Source: CAYFPO01 sp964345035
Lineage (GTDB): Bacteria > Fidelibacterota > Marinisomatia > SCGC-AAA003-L08 > GCA-002704045
Direction of reading: 5' to 3'
DNA length: 64,000 nt
Assembly (NCBI GenBank): GCA_964345035.1
Contig: CAYFPO010000004.1
Coordinates: 13,749 to 77,748 of the forward strand
Shown here: positions 53,254 through 62,247 of the stretch, piece by piece
Layout of the letters: each line of letters begins with the position of its first letter
How positions within the stretch are numbered: position 1 is the first letter of the stretch
Translations under genes and position numbers: made by a program
Notes under the pieces: generated by a model
The model's database searches: none
What the model was told of the DNA's origin: nothing
The model's input: only the letters and a program-made list of their open reading frames with translations

Positions 53254-54180
53254 TTGGAAGCATCAATTACCTTAAAAAAAATAGCAAAAAAATTCCAAAA
53301 TAATGCAATCCTTGCAGACTTGTCCCTGGGCATTGAAAAAGGGAGTACACTTGTATTAATTGGAGAAAACGGCTCTGGAAAATCCACACTGCTTAAAATA
53401 CTATCCGGTGTTTTGGAAAAGGATGTGGGGACTGCCTATATAAACGGAATGGATATTTCAACCCGCGGCACTGATACAAGAAGGATCACAGGCTACATGC
53501 CTCAAGTGATTGATCTCGATCCAGAAATGACAGTGAAAGAAAATATTGTGTTATTTGGAGAATTGCATGGTCTTTCTCATCAACATGCTGGAAATAAAAC
53601 CATTGAATGGGCTGATAAATTCGAGATAAGCAGATATTTGAATAAATTCCATTCTGACTTGTGTTATGGCCACCAGCGGTTAGTATTATTTATCCGGGCG
53701 GTTATCCACGATCCTGAGATACTTCTTTTAGATGAACCAACTACGGGAATGGACCCTCACAACCGTATGAAAATCTGGAAAACACTGGATAGAATGCACA
53801 GGAAAAAAACTATCCTGTTTGCAACACAAAATTTTGCTGAAGCAGAACGGTGGGCAGAAAGGATTGCAATTTTATATAACGGTAATATACAGATGGATGG
53901 TTCGTTGGACAGATTAATAGAAACAACACACGGACTCACCAGATACAGTTTATTATTCAAAGAAGAACCTGCCTCTGAGTTTATTGAAGAAATTTCACAA
54001 TTTCCAAAGGTTGTCCGTGCCAAAATTAAGGGAAAAGAATTGGAATTTTATTCACGGGAAAAAAGCCAATTCTTTAAAGTTTTGAAGACTGCATTGAATT
54101 ATCAGGTATCTGATATAGATACATCCATTTGTACTTTACAGGATCTCTTTATTGGATTGACCGATGGAGGATTGGATTGA
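53254..54180 (+). CDS. ABC transporter ATP-binding protein (ABC-2 exporter type)
   Basis: A 308-aa ATPase with Walker A GENGSGKST (about 38-46). Walker B with downstream loop is ILLLDEPTTGMDPHNRMKI (about 155-173), and the H-loop His expected in FATQNFAE is replaced by Gln. The ABC signature, normally LSxGQ, reads LCYGHQRLVLF, so both signature and switch residues are atypical. A C-terminal domain of about 90 residues follows. TTG is the start. Paired with the downstream ABC-2 permease, it forms an exporter of unknown substrate. The degenerate motifs may reduce hydrolysis or alter regulation. Confidence 0.9.
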   Translation: MEASITLKKIAKKFQNNAILADLSLGIEKGSTLVLIGENGSGKSTLLKILSGVLEKDVGTAYINGMDISTRGTDTRRITGYMPQVIDLDPEMTVKENIVLFGELHGLSHQHAGNKTIEWADKFEISRYLNKFHSDLCYGHQRLVLFIRAVIHDPEILLLDEPTTGMDPHNRMKIWKTLDRMHRKKTILFATQNFAEAERWAERIAILYNGNIQMDGSLDRLIETTHGLTRYSLLFKEEPASEFIEEISQFPKVVRAKIKGKELEFYSREKSQFFKVLKTALNYQVSDIDTSICTLQDLFIGLTDGGLD

Positions 54181-54923
54181 ATCAAGTTTCACTTTTACTG
54201 AAAAGAGAGATTTTCATTCTGAAACATCGATGGCTCAGATTTGTCAGTTTCTGGATATTGTTTCCGCTGGTGATTTTTGTATTTGGAGCCTTACCATTAT
54301 ATAAAATCATTCCCCATCAAACATTGGATTATTTACATTGGGTGATGCCGGGAATTTGGATTGTCACATCTGCCATCGTCAGCATACAAATTGGGGTAGC
54401 CAGAATGCACCAACTGAAAATGAATAATTACCTCCATCCCGTATTAAAATCACCGATCACAATCGGGGAAGTAATCACAGGATATTTTCTGATTGCAGTT
54501 TGTTATGGATTGATCCAATTATTTTTGGGAATGACAATTTTAATTCTTCTCAATCAAGGTAGTTATACCATTTTTCAATATGTATCAGTTATAATTCAAA
54601 TACTGTGTATGATATTATTTATTTCCGGACTTGGAAATATGATTGGTTTATGTACTGATAGTGGAAACAGTGATTCGGTTATAATTATATTGGTTTTCAT
54701 AGTTTTATCATTTGGTTTTGGCGGGATGCTGCCCATACAATTATTCCCCCGGGAATTATCCTCAATACTGAACAGGATACCGATAGTAATTTTAATAAAG
54801 AATACACAGAACATATTATTGCTAAAGCCAGTTCATTTCTGGGGTGCAGGAATAACTGCAATTTCAGGTATCTTTCTCATGTTGGTAAATGTAGCTGTTG
54901 GTCATAAACTATTGAAAAATTAA
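54177..54923 (+). CDS. ABC-2 type transporter permease
   Basis: A TTG start at 54177, overlapping the ATPase stop, gives a 248-aa product MNQVSLLLKREIFILKHRWL with six membrane spans. An earlier in-frame ATG inside the ATPase gene would add unrelated residues and is rejected. Spans include FVSFWILFPLVIFVFGALPL, YFLIAVCYGLIQLFLGMTIL and SVIIILVFIVLSFGFGGMLP. The layout matches ABC-2 permeases, with a hydrophilic PREL loop before the last span. It partners the upstream ATPase; the substrate may be an envelope component given the neighbours. Confidence 0.85.
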   Translation: MNQVSLLLKREIFILKHRWLRFVSFWILFPLVIFVFGALPLYKIIPHQTLDYLHWVMPGIWIVTSAIVSIQIGVARMHQLKMNNYLHPVLKSPITIGEVITGYFLIAVCYGLIQLFLGMTILILLNQGSYTIFQYVSVIIQILCMILFISGLGNMIGLCTDSGNSDSVIIILVFIVLSFGFGGMLPIQLFPRELSSILNRIPIVILIKNTQNILLLKPVHFWGAGITAISGIFLMLVNVAVGHKLLKN

Positions 54924-54925
54924 TT

Positions 54926-55915
54926 ATGAACACAGAGCCATATTATATTGTTGGAATTGATGGTGGTGCATCCAAGAGCCGTGGTGTGCTGTTTACCCAT
55001 ACCGGTGAAACCATCGCTCATACTGTGGGGGAAGCTACAAATCTTGTTGAATACAGGGAAATGGTACCAAAACGTATTTCCCATATATTAAAAGAATTAT
55101 GCGATCTTGCAAACATTTCTATGGATACGATCGATGCCGTGGGATTTGGTATGGCAGGTGCAAGTGATCAGGCAGGCCGGGAATTAATGTTCAAGGCGAT
55201 GGACGGGTTCGGATTAGCCCATCGTTCCATAATTGTCAATGATGCTGAGGCAGCTTTTGAAGTATCCTGCCCGACGCTGCCGGGTTTCTTGGTGACGGTG
55301 AGTACCGGGGCAATTTGTGTGGGGAGAGATGAGAAAGGAAAGTTATTCAGGACAGGAGGGACAGGTCACAGGGAAAATGGTGATATTGGAAGCGGACATT
55401 GGATGGGGAAACATTTGTTGATGCATATGGCTGTAAATGAACATCTTCTATCGATTGATAAAGATCTGACAGAATTAAATGATGCAATTTTATCACAAAC
55501 TGAGTGTGAATCTTTTTCAAGCGCAGTAGAAAAAATTACAAAATCAGAAAACCGTGTGTTGGAAACTGCCTCAATTACAAAAATAATTTGTGATTTAACG
55601 GAACAAGGAAATGATGTTGCATTGGCAATCGTTCAGGAAGCTACAGAAGGTATTGCAGATTATATCAGAGAATTAGTTCAAAATATGAATTATAAAAATG
55701 ATTCTATTGTACTAGCCGGTAATGGCAATGTAATTAGAAATAATATATTTAGGAAAATCCTGGATGATGCACTCAGGTTTGATTTTGAAAAGATTACCTG
55801 GATATTTTCATCAGTGTCACCTGCTTATGGTGCTGGTATGATCGCATCAAAATTAATTGATATTGAAATTACTCTTAACTCAATAGTCAAAGGAAATGCA
55901 GTTGCACCGGTCTGA
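54926..55915 (+). CDS. BadF/BcrA-type ATPase, N-acetylglucosamine-kinase-like
   Basis: A 329-aa ASKHA-fold protein with phosphate loop IVGIDGGASKSRGVLF (about 8-23). The middle has AVGFGMAGASDQAGREL and VNDAEAAFEVSCP. VSTGAICVGRDEKGKLFRTG and GTGHRENGDIGSGHWMGKHL follow; the second is a close relative of the GGxGxxxGDEGSGxxIG loop of GlcNAc kinases. It lies 11 bases (overlap arrangement) before alr and near a NagZ-like gene, so phosphorylation of GlcNAc or another amino sugar from wall turnover is the best guess. BadF-type ATPases with other roles remain possible. Confidence 0.87.
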   Translation: MNTEPYYIVGIDGGASKSRGVLFTHTGETIAHTVGEATNLVEYREMVPKRISHILKELCDLANISMDTIDAVGFGMAGASDQAGRELMFKAMDGFGLAHRSIIVNDAEAAFEVSCPTLPGFLVTVSTGAICVGRDEKGKLFRTGGTGHRENGDIGSGHWMGKHLLMHMAVNEHLLSIDKDLTELNDAILSQTECESFSSAVEKITKSENRVLETASITKIICDLTEQGNDVALAIVQEATEGIADYIRELVQNMNYKNDSIVLAGNGNVIRNNIFRKILDDALRFDFEKITWIFSSVSPAYGAGMIASKLIDIEITLNSIVKGNAVAPV

Positions 55916-57002
55916 AGTCATCATTAATTTAAAAAACCTAAGACATAATTACAGATATCTACAGAAAAAAGTCGGCAATGCAAAAGTAATGGCTGTCGTA
56001 AAAGGTAACGGGTATGGACATGGTGTATCGCAAGTGACCAAAGTATTGTCTGAGGAAGGTGCTTTTGGGTTTTGTGTTGCATTACATACAGAGATCGAAG
56101 AATTAATTGAATTAGGAATACAGAAACCAATCCTGCATCTGGGTAGGATACACCAGGGAGTTCTTCACACTTTGGAATCCGGACAGGTACGGTGTTCAAT
56201 CAATTCAATTGATGATATTGATGAATTGGAAAACTATGGAAAATCACGACAATGTAAAATTACTGCACATCTGAAAGTAGATACCGGTATGACACGATTG
56301 GGTGTCCAATTACAAAATTTTGAAGAATGTTTAGAGAAACTATCCAAATGCAATCATATTTACATGGAAGGTCTGTGGTCACATTTTTCCACAGCAGATG
56401 AACAAAATAGCGAATTTTTGTTTAGTCAACTAAAATTGTTTAAAGATGCCATGTCATTTGCCGAAGATTCATTTCCGGATATTAAATACTATCACATAGC
56501 GCCCAGCGGTGCCATACTGAGATTCCGGGATTCCCATTTGAATATGGTTCGACCCGGAATTTCGTTATACGGTGCAACACCATTTGGGAAACCGGATGAA
56601 AATCTCAAGCCGGTAATGGAATTCAGAGCCCCGATTGTAATCAAAAAGGATATTGTTGAAAATACATCCGTAGGATACAACCGTACCTTTATTGCAGAAA
56701 AAAAAATGAAAATCGCATTAATCCAAGCAGGGTATGCCGATGGTGTTCACACAGCATTTTCAAACAAAGGTATTGTTTTCATCCAAAACAAACTTGCCCC
56801 AATCATAGGCAAGGTAGCTTTCGATTTAACCACTGTTGATATTTCAGAAATTGACTGTAATGAAGGCGACATGGTTACATTATGGGGCGGAAATTCAAAA
56901 AAGATGAAAATAGAAGAAGTTGCGCAAAAAACAGGAAAAATCCCGTATGAATTATTCACAGGGATCACCAATCGTGTTAAAAGGATTTATATTGATGAAT
57001 AA
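55896..57002 (+). CDS. alr: Alanine racemase
   Basis: A 368-aa fold-III PLP enzyme that makes D-alanine for peptidoglycan. The PLP lysine is Lys36 in MAVVKGNGYGHG; the family more often has KANAYGHG, a mild variation. HLKVDTGMTRLGVQ and MVRPGISLYGATPFG follow, and the second catalytic Tyr is in SVGYNRTF. It overlaps the previous gene by 20 nt and its stop lies within the next gene, so the operon is tightly coupled. Confidence 0.95.
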   Translation: MQLHRSEVIINLKNLRHNYRYLQKKVGNAKVMAVVKGNGYGHGVSQVTKVLSEEGAFGFCVALHTEIEELIELGIQKPILHLGRIHQGVLHTLESGQVRCSINSIDDIDELENYGKSRQCKITAHLKVDTGMTRLGVQLQNFEECLEKLSKCNHIYMEGLWSHFSTADEQNSEFLFSQLKLFKDAMSFAEDSFPDIKYYHIAPSGAILRFRDSHLNMVRPGISLYGATPFGKPDENLKPVMEFRAPIVIKKDIVENTSVGYNRTFIAEKKMKIALIQAGYADGVHTAFSNKGIVFIQNKLAPIIGKVAFDLTTVDISEIDCNEGDMVTLWGGNSKKMKIEEVAQKTGKIPYELFTGITNRVKRIYIDE

Positions 57003-59835
57003 ATTTTCAATAATACTGTTATTCTGTTTTGGCTGCACATTCCTTCCTCAGGTATCACCTGAAAAAATAGATGAAATTCCCGATTGGCAGGATCTCACTC
57101 TGAGAGAAAAAATAGCACAAATGGTTATGGTGCGGATTACTGGTGATTTCTATTCTGAAGAAAATAATTACCGGAATAATTTGAAAAAGTGGATAAATGA
57201 TGATGGTATTGGCGGAGTTATTACCTTTGGAGGAAGTATCCATGGGACATTTTATAATATTCAACAGTTTCAAAGCTGGGCTAATATTCCATTATTTGTT
57301 GCAGCAGATTATGAACGAGGGACGGGACAATGGTTGAAAAATGGGGTATTGTTCCCAACCAATATGGCAATTACAGCTACAGGTAATCCACATAATGCAT
57401 ATATTCAAGGTCAGATAACCGCCCAGGAAGCAAAAGCATTGGGTGTGCATATTACGTTTTCACCCGTACTGGATATCAACAATAATCCGAATAATCCGAT
57501 TATTAATTTTCGTTCCTATAGCGATGATGCAGAAACTGTGAGCAAATTTGGAACTGCATTCATACAGGGAATTCAGGACAATGGAATTATCGCCTGTGCG
57601 AAACATTATCCGGGGCATGGGAATACCGATATTGACAGCCATACCAGCCTGCCGATAATTCCAAATTCCCGTGATGAATTACTTAAGCAAGAATTTCAAC
57701 CATTTAAAGCTGCTGTAGATTCCGGAGTTAAAATGATTATGACTGCACATATATCTCTCCCGGGAATAGATTCGACCATGCTTCCGGCGTCCCATTCTCC
57801 TCAAATTACCCATGAGATACTCAGGAATCAGTGGGGATATAATGGTTTAATTGTAACTGATGGCTTAGAAATGGGAGCACTCACAAAACAAGCCTGGGCT
57901 GGTGAATCAGCAATACGGGCGGTTGAAGCAGGAGCGGATATCCTGTTGCTGCCAATTGATGTGAGTCATACTATTCAGGCTTTGGTTTCTGCGGTGGAAG
58001 CCGGAAGAATATCCGAAGACAGAATTAATGAATCTGTGAATAGGATTTGGAAAGCTAAGTCCGGGGCAGGTGTTTTTGAAAAGAATTCCTATCAAAATTT
58101 TAACGATGTTGAGCGAAATGTAAATCTTAGTAAAAACCGAATTTCAGCAAAACGCCTGGCTCAGGAATCCATTACCCTGGTGAAAGACGATCTGAATTTA
58201 TTACCACTCAAACCGGAGAATATTGGAAAAATCGTTCATATTCAAATATCTACCGATGATGATGTAAAGGATATGCTGAATCCGTTTGCTCGGGATATCC
58301 GATACACCCACAGAGAAGTGGATGAATACTTTGTGCAGGAATCAATTTCAGATTACCGTATTGATGAATTTGTGAATATCGCTAGTGAAGCAGATATGAC
58401 TATTATTTCACTTCTGGTGAGAATAAGGATGGACAAAGGAGTTGCTACTATTAATTCCACCCATGCAGAATTGCTGGAGCGATTGAATGATAAGGAAATT
58501 CCATTTGTCGCCATCAGTTTCGGAAGTCCTTATTTACCGGATTACTCCACAATTCCAACTTATGTATGCACCTATGGATATGGTAGTGTATCATTGAGAG
58601 CTGCAGCAGATGCCATTTGGGGAAGGATTCCTGTTACCGGAAAACTGCCAGTAAACCTTTCGCCAATATTTCCAAGAGGATCAGGTATTAACAGGAGCAA
58701 GGTCACCAGGTCATTTGGTTCAACTGATAAATTTGATTTTACACCGGCTTGGGCAGTAATTGACAGTGCAATAAACGAACAAATATTCCCCGGAGCACAG
58801 GTCGTCATTGTGAAAGATGGCAATATAGCAGCCAATGCAGGATTCGGTCATCATACCTATGATAATAAATCGCCCCCGGTTACATCAGAATCTGTTTACG
58901 ACCTGGCATCCCTCACTAAAGTGGTAGCGACCACGCCTGTTTTTATGAAATTAGCTTCTCAAAAAAAAATCTCACTGGATCACACAGTTTCCCAATATTT
59001 CCCTGAGTTTAGAGGAAACAGAAAAGACATTGTAACAATTAAACATCTCATTACCCATTCCTCCGGTCTCCCGGGATATATTGAATTTTTTCGTAACCCC
59101 ACAGTTCAATCCAAAACTGATATAATTGACCATATATTACAGCAGGATCTGGAATATTATCCGGGGACTGATATGGTGTACAGCGATCTGGGAATAATAC
59201 TACTCGGAGCGATCATTGAAAAGGTGTCTGGCACACAGCTGGATACATTGGCTGAAATTTATCTTTTCAATCCCCTCGGTATGACTTCGACTTATTTTAA
59301 CCCAAATATCGGTTACCAATCCAGAATTGTTCCCACAGAAATTGATTCAGCATACAGGAAAAAATTGATACATGGGGAGGTTCATGATGAAAATGCCTGG
59401 TTAATGGATGGTGTTGCCCCGCATGCCGGATTATTCTCCACAGGAATGGACTTGGCAAAATATGGACAATGTTTGGTGAATGGCGGTGTGTGGAATGGCC
59501 GCAGAGTATTCAACAGCAGTCAGATTGTAGAATATACCACCAGACAAAATCTCCCTCCCGGGTCAGATCGTGCCATTGGTTGGGATTCACCATCCCGGAA
59601 TGGAAAAAGTTCAGCAGGGGATTATTTCTCGGAGAATTCATTTGGTCATTTGGGATTTACCGGCACATCATTATGGGTAGATCCTGATGAGAAAATAATA
59701 GTTATCCTGCTAACAAACCGTGTTCATCCCACCAGAAAAAAGGGAGGTATGTATCATGTCAGGAGAAGATTTCACACGGAAGTAATGAAAACTCTATTAG
59801 ATCAAAACCTGCCTGTCAAAGTCTCTCAGGAATAA
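56995..59835 (+). CDS. Lipoprotein GH3 beta-N-acetylglucosaminidase fused to serine beta-lactamase-like domain
   Basis: The start at 56995 is chosen for its lipoprotein signal (MNKFSIILLFCFGC, Cys at 14); an earlier in-frame ATG lacks it. The product is 946 aa. Residues about 30-360 form a GH3 NagZ-type domain with KHYPGHGNTDIDSHTSLP (Asp214/His216 dyad) and nucleophile Asp289 in TDGLEMG. Residues about 370-570 are a GH3 C-terminal domain. Residues about 585-940 form a class C beta-lactamase/penicillin-binding-like domain with Ser639-x-x-Lys642 and Tyr729-Ser-Asp. Both active sites look intact. It would cleave GlcNAc from muropeptides and act on peptide or D-Ala bonds. It overlaps alr by 8 nt. 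Confidence 0.93.
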   Translation: MNKFSIILLFCFGCTFLPQVSPEKIDEIPDWQDLTLREKIAQMVMVRITGDFYSEENNYRNNLKKWINDDGIGGVITFGGSIHGTFYNIQQFQSWANIPLFVAADYERGTGQWLKNGVLFPTNMAITATGNPHNAYIQGQITAQEAKALGVHITFSPVLDINNNPNNPIINFRSYSDDAETVSKFGTAFIQGIQDNGIIACAKHYPGHGNTDIDSHTSLPIIPNSRDELLKQEFQPFKAAVDSGVKMIMTAHISLPGIDSTMLPASHSPQITHEILRNQWGYNGLIVTDGLEMGALTKQAWAGESAIRAVEAGADILLLPIDVSHTIQALVSAVEAGRISEDRINESVNRIWKAKSGAGVFEKNSYQNFNDVERNVNLSKNRISAKRLAQESITLVKDDLNLLPLKPENIGKIVHIQISTDDDVKDMLNPFARDIRYTHREVDEYFVQESISDYRIDEFVNIASEADMTIISLLVRIRMDKGVATINSTHAELLERLNDKEIPFVAISFGSPYLPDYSTIPTYVCTYGYGSVSLRAAADAIWGRIPVTGKLPVNLSPIFPRGSGINRSKVTRSFGSTDKFDFTPAWAVIDSAINEQIFPGAQVVIVKDGNIAANAGFGHHTYDNKSPPVTSESVYDLASLTKVVATTPVFMKLASQKKISLDHTVSQYFPEFRGNRKDIVTIKHLITHSSGLPGYIEFFRNPTVQSKTDIIDHILQQDLEYYPGTDMVYSDLGIILLGAIIEKVSGTQLDTLAEIYLFNPLGMTSTYFNPNIGYQSRIVPTEIDSAYRKKLIHGEVHDENAWLMDGVAPHAGLFSTGMDLAKYGQCLVNGGVWNGRRVFNSSQIVEYTTRQNLPPGSDRAIGWDSPSRNGKSSAGDYFSENSFGHLGFTGTSLWVDPDEKIIVILLTNRVHPTRKKGGMYHVRRRFHTEVMKTLLDQNLPVKVSQE

Positions 59836-59844
59836 TCTAATCAT

Positions 59845-61248
59845 TTGCATTTTATTGATCTGACTATCATCGTTGTATTTTTATCCGGGTTAATCCTGTA
59901 TGGATTTACACAACGGTTATTTAATCAAACCTCAGAAGATTATTTTTTGGGTGGTAGAAATCTGCCTTGGTGGACTGCAATGTTTTCCATTGTTGCCACA
60001 GAAACATCGGTATTAACATTTATCAGTATACCGGGGCTTGCATACACTGGTGACTGGTTTTTTCTACAGCTTGCAGCAGGTTATATTTTTGGACGAATTC
60101 TTGTGAGTGGGTTACTGCTGCCGGGGTATTTTCAATCCGGTGTGATTTCAATTTACGAAACACTTGGGAATATATTTGGTCCAGTAGTTCAAAAATTTGC
60201 TTCTGGTATATTTCTGGTTACACGGGTACTTGCTGATGGGATCCGATTCCTTGCAACCGCAGTAATTGTTCAGGTAATTACCGGTTGGTCAATCCCGTTT
60301 GCTGTATTAGTTGTGGGTGTAGTAACATTGATCTACACCTTACTGGGCGGTATCAGAACGGTTATCTGGGTAGACAGCTTCCAATTTATACTTTACCTCG
60401 GCGGCGCAATTACCACTATCTCAATACTTTTCAATTCCCTGTCACAATCTCCGGTGAACCTGTTGAGTCAACTTTTTTCAGATGGCAAATTTCAGATATT
60501 CCACTGGGATAGGGCTATTTTTAATAATCCATGGGCAGCTGTCAGTGCAGTAATTGGCGGGATTCTACTTTCATTTGCATCCCACGGAGTAGATTATATG
60601 ATGGTGCAGAGAGCTTTGAGCTGCAGGAATTTGAAAGAAGGAAGAAAAGCCATGATTGGCAGTGGATTTTTTGTTTTTATTCAATTCACAGTATTTTTAT
60701 TGGTCGGCAGTTTGATTTATTCGTATTACAACGGAATGCCAATGGAAAAAGACAGGGAATTTGCAACGTTTATCACTGAAGCACTGCCGGTTGGTTTAAA
60801 AGGAATTTTATTGGCAGGTGTGCTGTCTGCAGCAATGTCCACGCTCAGCTCATCCATAAATGCCCTGGCATCTTCGACGATAATTGATTGGCTGGGTCGT
60901 AAGGGGTCAATACAGCTTTCCAGACTGGTCAGTTTTTTCTGGGCGGGAATATTAATTTTAATTGCATTGATCTTTGATGAAAGTGACAAAGCAATTGTTA
61001 TTGTAGGTTTACAAATAGCGTCATTTACCTATGGTGCATTACTGGGTTTATTTTTACTGTCCAAAATTAAAAAGAAGTTTCATCCTGCAAGTCTGATAGA
61101 GGGTCTCATTATCAGTATGGTCTCAATATTAGTATTGAAAAATGCCGGTTTAGCCTGGACCTGGTTTATCGGCTGTGGAGTATTGATCAATATATCAACA
61201 GTATTCCTGGTTGATTGGATACTGTCAATCAACCGTAATAGAGTGTAA
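59845..61248 (+). CDS. Sodium:solute symporter (SSS family)
   Basis: A 467-aa transporter with about 13 membrane spans. Family signatures are SEDYFLGGRNLPWWTAMFS, TETSVLTFISIPGL, TLLGGIRTVIWVDSFQFILY and HGVDYMMVQRALSCRNLKEG. LSAAMSTLSSSINALASSTI near residues 330-350 forms the Na+ site region. TTG start, 9 nt after the GH3 fusion gene. Relatives near NagZ-type enzymes often take up amino sugars or anhydro-muropeptide products; sialic acid or sugars are alternatives. Confidence 0.9.
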   Translation: MHFIDLTIIVVFLSGLILYGFTQRLFNQTSEDYFLGGRNLPWWTAMFSIVATETSVLTFISIPGLAYTGDWFFLQLAAGYIFGRILVSGLLLPGYFQSGVISIYETLGNIFGPVVQKFASGIFLVTRVLADGIRFLATAVIVQVITGWSIPFAVLVVGVVTLIYTLLGGIRTVIWVDSFQFILYLGGAITTISILFNSLSQSPVNLLSQLFSDGKFQIFHWDRAIFNNPWAAVSAVIGGILLSFASHGVDYMMVQRALSCRNLKEGRKAMIGSGFFVFIQFTVFLLVGSLIYSYYNGMPMEKDREFATFITEALPVGLKGILLAGVLSAAMSTLSSSINALASSTIIDWLGRKGSIQLSRLVSFFWAGILILIALIFDESDKAIVIVGLQIASFTYGALLGLFLLSKIKKKFHPASLIEGLIISMVSILVLKNAGLAWTWFIGCGVLINISTVFLVDWILSINRNRV

Positions 61249-61249
61249 T

Positions 61250-62122
61250 TTACTTTTTCTTACTTCGGGTCATTTTTTCTATCAGTCCCCACATTTTGGA
61301 TGGCACTTTATCCAGCATATTGAACTCCCCGGCTCCGTAGATCCACTCACCGCCGTCTATAGTCACGACTTCACCATTTACATAGGCGGAGTAATCTGAA
61401 ACCAGGTATGAAGCAAGATTTGCCAATTCCTGATGATCTCCAAACCTCTTTAACGGAATTTTTTTTGTGGGATCGAAAAACTTTGAAACTGCTTTTGGGA
61501 ATAATCTACTCCAGGCACCTTCGGTGGGGAAAGGCCCCGGTGCTATTGCATTGGTACGGATCCCATATTTTCCCCATTCCGATCCCAACGACCGGGTTAA
61601 AGCAAGGACACCGGCTTTTGCACATGCTGATGGGACCACATACCCCGAACCAGTCCAGGAATACGTAGTGACTATATTTAACATACTACCCTTAATCTTT
61701 TTTTCTATCCAGTATTTCCCGATTGCCAGCGTGCAGTTGTAGGTGCCTTTCAGTACAATGTCCACAATAATGTCAAATCCTTTGGGTGAGAGCTTTTCTG
61801 TCGGACTGATGAAATTTCCGGCTGCATTATTTACAAGAATGTCCAGACTTCCGAATTTGCCTATGGTTTGGGATAAAACAGTTTCCACTTCTCCATATTT
61901 CCGGACATCAAATTGGATTGGCAATACTATACCACCTGTATTGTCTTCCATTTCCTTTGCAGCAGTTTCCAGCTTTTCAAGATTTCTGCTTGCAATTACC
62001 AGATTTGCACCCAATTTGAGAAATTCAGTCCCCATGGATTTTCCCAACCCTGAGCCTCCTCCGGTAACTAAAATTGTTTTTCCTGACAATGTATCCTTTT
62101 GCAGCATTGATGTGGTGTTCAT
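61250..62122 (-). CDS. SDR, 2,4-dienoyl-CoA reductase-like
   Basis: A 290-aa short-chain dehydrogenase with nucleotide loop TGGGSGLGKSM (about 20-30). ILVNNAAGNFISPTEKLSP and VSSACAK-type sequence follow. In place of the classical YxxxK, it reads VVPSACAKAGVLALTRSLGS, the pattern of mitochondrial and peroxisomal 2,4-dienoyl-CoA reductases. It would reduce the dienoyl-CoA intermediates of unsaturated fatty acid oxidation. It converges with the symporter gene, with stops two bases apart. No other fatty acid oxidation gene is nearby. Confidence 0.87.
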   Translation of the reverse strand: MNTTSMLQKDTLSGKTILVTGGGSGLGKSMGTEFLKLGANLVIASRNLEKLETAAKEMEDNTGGIVLPIQFDVRKYGEVETVLSQTIGKFGSLDILVNNAAGNFISPTEKLSPKGFDIIVDIVLKGTYNCTLAIGKYWIEKKIKGSMLNIVTTYSWTGSGYVVPSACAKAGVLALTRSLGSEWGKYGIRTNAIAPGPFPTEGAWSRLFPKAVSKFFDPTKKIPLKRFGDHQELANLASYLVSDYSAYVNGEVVTIDGGEWIYGAGEFNMLDKVPSKMWGLIEKMTRSKKK

Positions 62123-62247
62123 AAAATATTCCCTAAAATTTAATATAAAACATAATCGGTTTATCTTGTGTAACGGAAGTAAAAAAGAATAAATTTCAGG
62201 TTCGTATTTTAATCAATTATTACAAATCTCGTGGAGAAATTAACTTT

